This document shows, piece after piece, positions 5,091 to 5,614 of a stretch of DNA of 5,614 nucleotides. The DNA lies in NCBI GenBank assembly GCA_021820645.1, contig JAKADJ010000183.1, positions 1 through 5,614 of the forward strand, given 5' to 3'. The notes beneath the pieces were generated by a model. That model was given only the letters and a program-made list of their open reading frames with translations, did not search any database and was not told the origin of the DNA. Position 1 is the first letter of the stretch, and the number at the start of each line of letters is the position of its first letter. The position numbers were made by a program, and so were the translations under genes. The DNA is from Bacillota bacterium. GTDB taxonomy: Bacteria; Bacillota_E; Sulfobacillia; Sulfobacillales; Sulfobacillaceae.

Positions 5091-5451
5091 TGAGTTGTTG
5101 CAGTTTGGGATTGACCAACTGGCTGGACTCGCTGGAATATCAATGGACGCTAACCGATTGGTCGATGACGTAGTTCTCGTCGCGTATGCATTTGACGACC
5201 CTCAACTGTTCTCAACGGCAATCGCAAATATTATTAGCGTAATCAATCTGATCCGTCGTCAGCGTAACATCGGGACAGCGCTTGTAAACAACAAGGCGGG
5301 TTGGTGGTTGTACCACTTTCAAAGCCAAAGAAGCCAACGACATCCCGCGGATATGCGTATTGTCTACCAAGATACCGGAACGACTATCCGTATTATGGGG
5401 TTTGGCCATCCATGGGTACCACAGAACATTTATACACGACTTTCTCCGTGA
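5077..5451 (+). CDS. Putative RelE/ParE-superfamily toxin-like protein
   Basis: A 124-residue protein whose C-terminal half resembles the RelE/ParE fold. GWWLYHF (75-81), MRIVYQ (93-98) and IRIMGFGHP (104-112) match the pattern of strands 'xxxYRx…RIVYx…IxIlxIGHR', with Arg94 and His111 at positions often functional in mRNA-cleaving RelE-type toxins. A helical N-terminal region (residues 1-60) makes it longer than the usual 85-100 residues. The start ATG 5077 lies inside the upstream gene (14-bp overlap), with AGAGG (5064-5068) 8 bp before it, so translation is probably coupled. If a toxin, it would act on ribosome-bound mRNA or gyrase in the cytoplasm and be held inactive by the upstream product. 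Alternatives are an unrelated coupled pair or a phage/plasmid maintenance protein. The family call is by eye only. Confidence 0.55.
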   Translation: MAISDELLQFGIDQLAGLAGISMDANRLVDDVVLVAYAFDDPQLFSTAIANIISVINLIRRQRNIGTALVNNKAGWWLYHFQSQRSQRHPADMRIVYQDTGTTIRIMGFGHPWVPQNIYTRLSP

Positions 5452-5614
5452 AAAAGAGCGCCTTCCGCGAAAGGGAGCGTTTTGTAGTCGGTCCCCCTCG
5501 CTGTATCGCCAATTGCGCGGCGATGAACAACGCCAAGACGGTGATGTGAGAAGATTTCTGAACACGTTCCCGAGCACGATGCAAAAACTCCGGATTCCCA
5601 CCCGCTGGACCGTG
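5393..5614 (-). other. Open minus-strand frame running off the right edge, possible C-terminal gene fragment
   Basis: The frame is open from the right edge to a TAA at 5395-5393 (73 residues). Its edge-proximal part, NPEFLHRARERVQKSS then HITVLALFIAAQLAIQR, has the basic-then-hydrophobic helix style often seen near the C-terminus of DDE transposases, but I cannot assign a family. The last 20 residues overlap the 3' end of the plus-strand toxin-like gene, which is unusual for a genuine gene end. It could be a partial transposase, another gene, or chance. Confidence 0.22.
5456..5483 (+). terminator. Weak hairpin with T tract after the two-gene unit
   Basis: CCTT (5461-5464) pairs with AAGG (5471-5474), two further G-C pairs follow across a small internal loop, and TTTT follows at 5480-5483. 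The opposite strand also has a T tract (complement of AAAAA at 5451-5455), so it could act in both directions. The stem is short. Confidence 0.25.

Noticed and set aside
5212..5601. Open minus-strand frame of 129 codons antisense to the toxin-like gene
   Set aside because: The plus-strand gene has a ribosome site, overlap coupling and a family-like pattern, and this frame has a low-complexity Arg/Ser composition typical of antisense reading. The neighbouring minus frame ending at 5393 looks slightly more protein-like, though still weak.
1..5614. CRISPR array, tRNA, rRNA or riboswitch
   Set aside because: No regularly spaced repeats, no cloverleaf or T-loop motif and no recognisable riboswitch core were seen on either strand.

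Overview
The window (roughly 50-55% G+C by eye) looks like the chromosome of a Gram-positive, Bacillota-type bacterium. The evidence is strong AGGAGG-type ribosome binding sites, GTG starts on three genes, a classic lipoprotein signal peptide on a solute-binding protein, and a murR/murQ type cell-wall recycling locus. A moderately GC-rich Bacillota such as the Sulfobacillus/Alicyclobacillus group is possible, but that is a guess from style and not shown by the sequence.

Positions 1-2852, minus strand: an apparent three-gene operon read right to left. It has an RpiR/MurR-type regulator (2616-1756), the N-acetylmuramic acid 6-phosphate etherase MurQ (1714-824), and the N-terminal 256 residues of a family-5 (oligopeptide/dipeptide type) ABC substrate-binding lipoprotein (768 to the left edge). 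A good extended -10 promoter (about 2681-2710) and two sets of inverted repeats (2637-2651; 2711-2724 with 2803-2814) precede the regulator and probably form its control region. The likely logic is that the lipoprotein captures a peptide or muropeptide-like nutrient, MurQ removes the lactyl ether of MurNAc-6-phosphate to give GlcNAc-6-phosphate, and the SIS domain of the regulator senses a sugar phosphate. No PTS transporter or MurNAc kinase is present in the window.

Positions 2853-4390: a GNAT acetyltransferase on the minus strand (3335-2853) and, divergently across 167 bp, an amidohydrolase-2 type TIM-barrel metal hydrolase on the plus strand (GTG 3503 to 4327). The hydrolase is followed by a possible intrinsic terminator and a 28-codon ATGA-overlapping ORF.

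Positions 4391-4634: a stretch without an intact gene. It holds a 66-codon open minus-strand frame that looks coding but has no convincing start, probably a gene remnant, and a dyad at 4614-4633.

Positions 4635-5451, plus strand: a compact, more A/T-rich, two-gene unit with a 14-bp gene overlap. The first product has a Phd/YefM-like segment and the second a C-terminal RelE/ParE-like segment, so I read it as a divergent type II toxin-antitoxin module. Three TACGT repeats overlap its extended -10 promoter, as expected for autoregulation. This is the most interesting part of the window. After it (5452-5614) there is only a weak hairpin and an open minus-strand frame running off the right edge, possibly the end of another gene.
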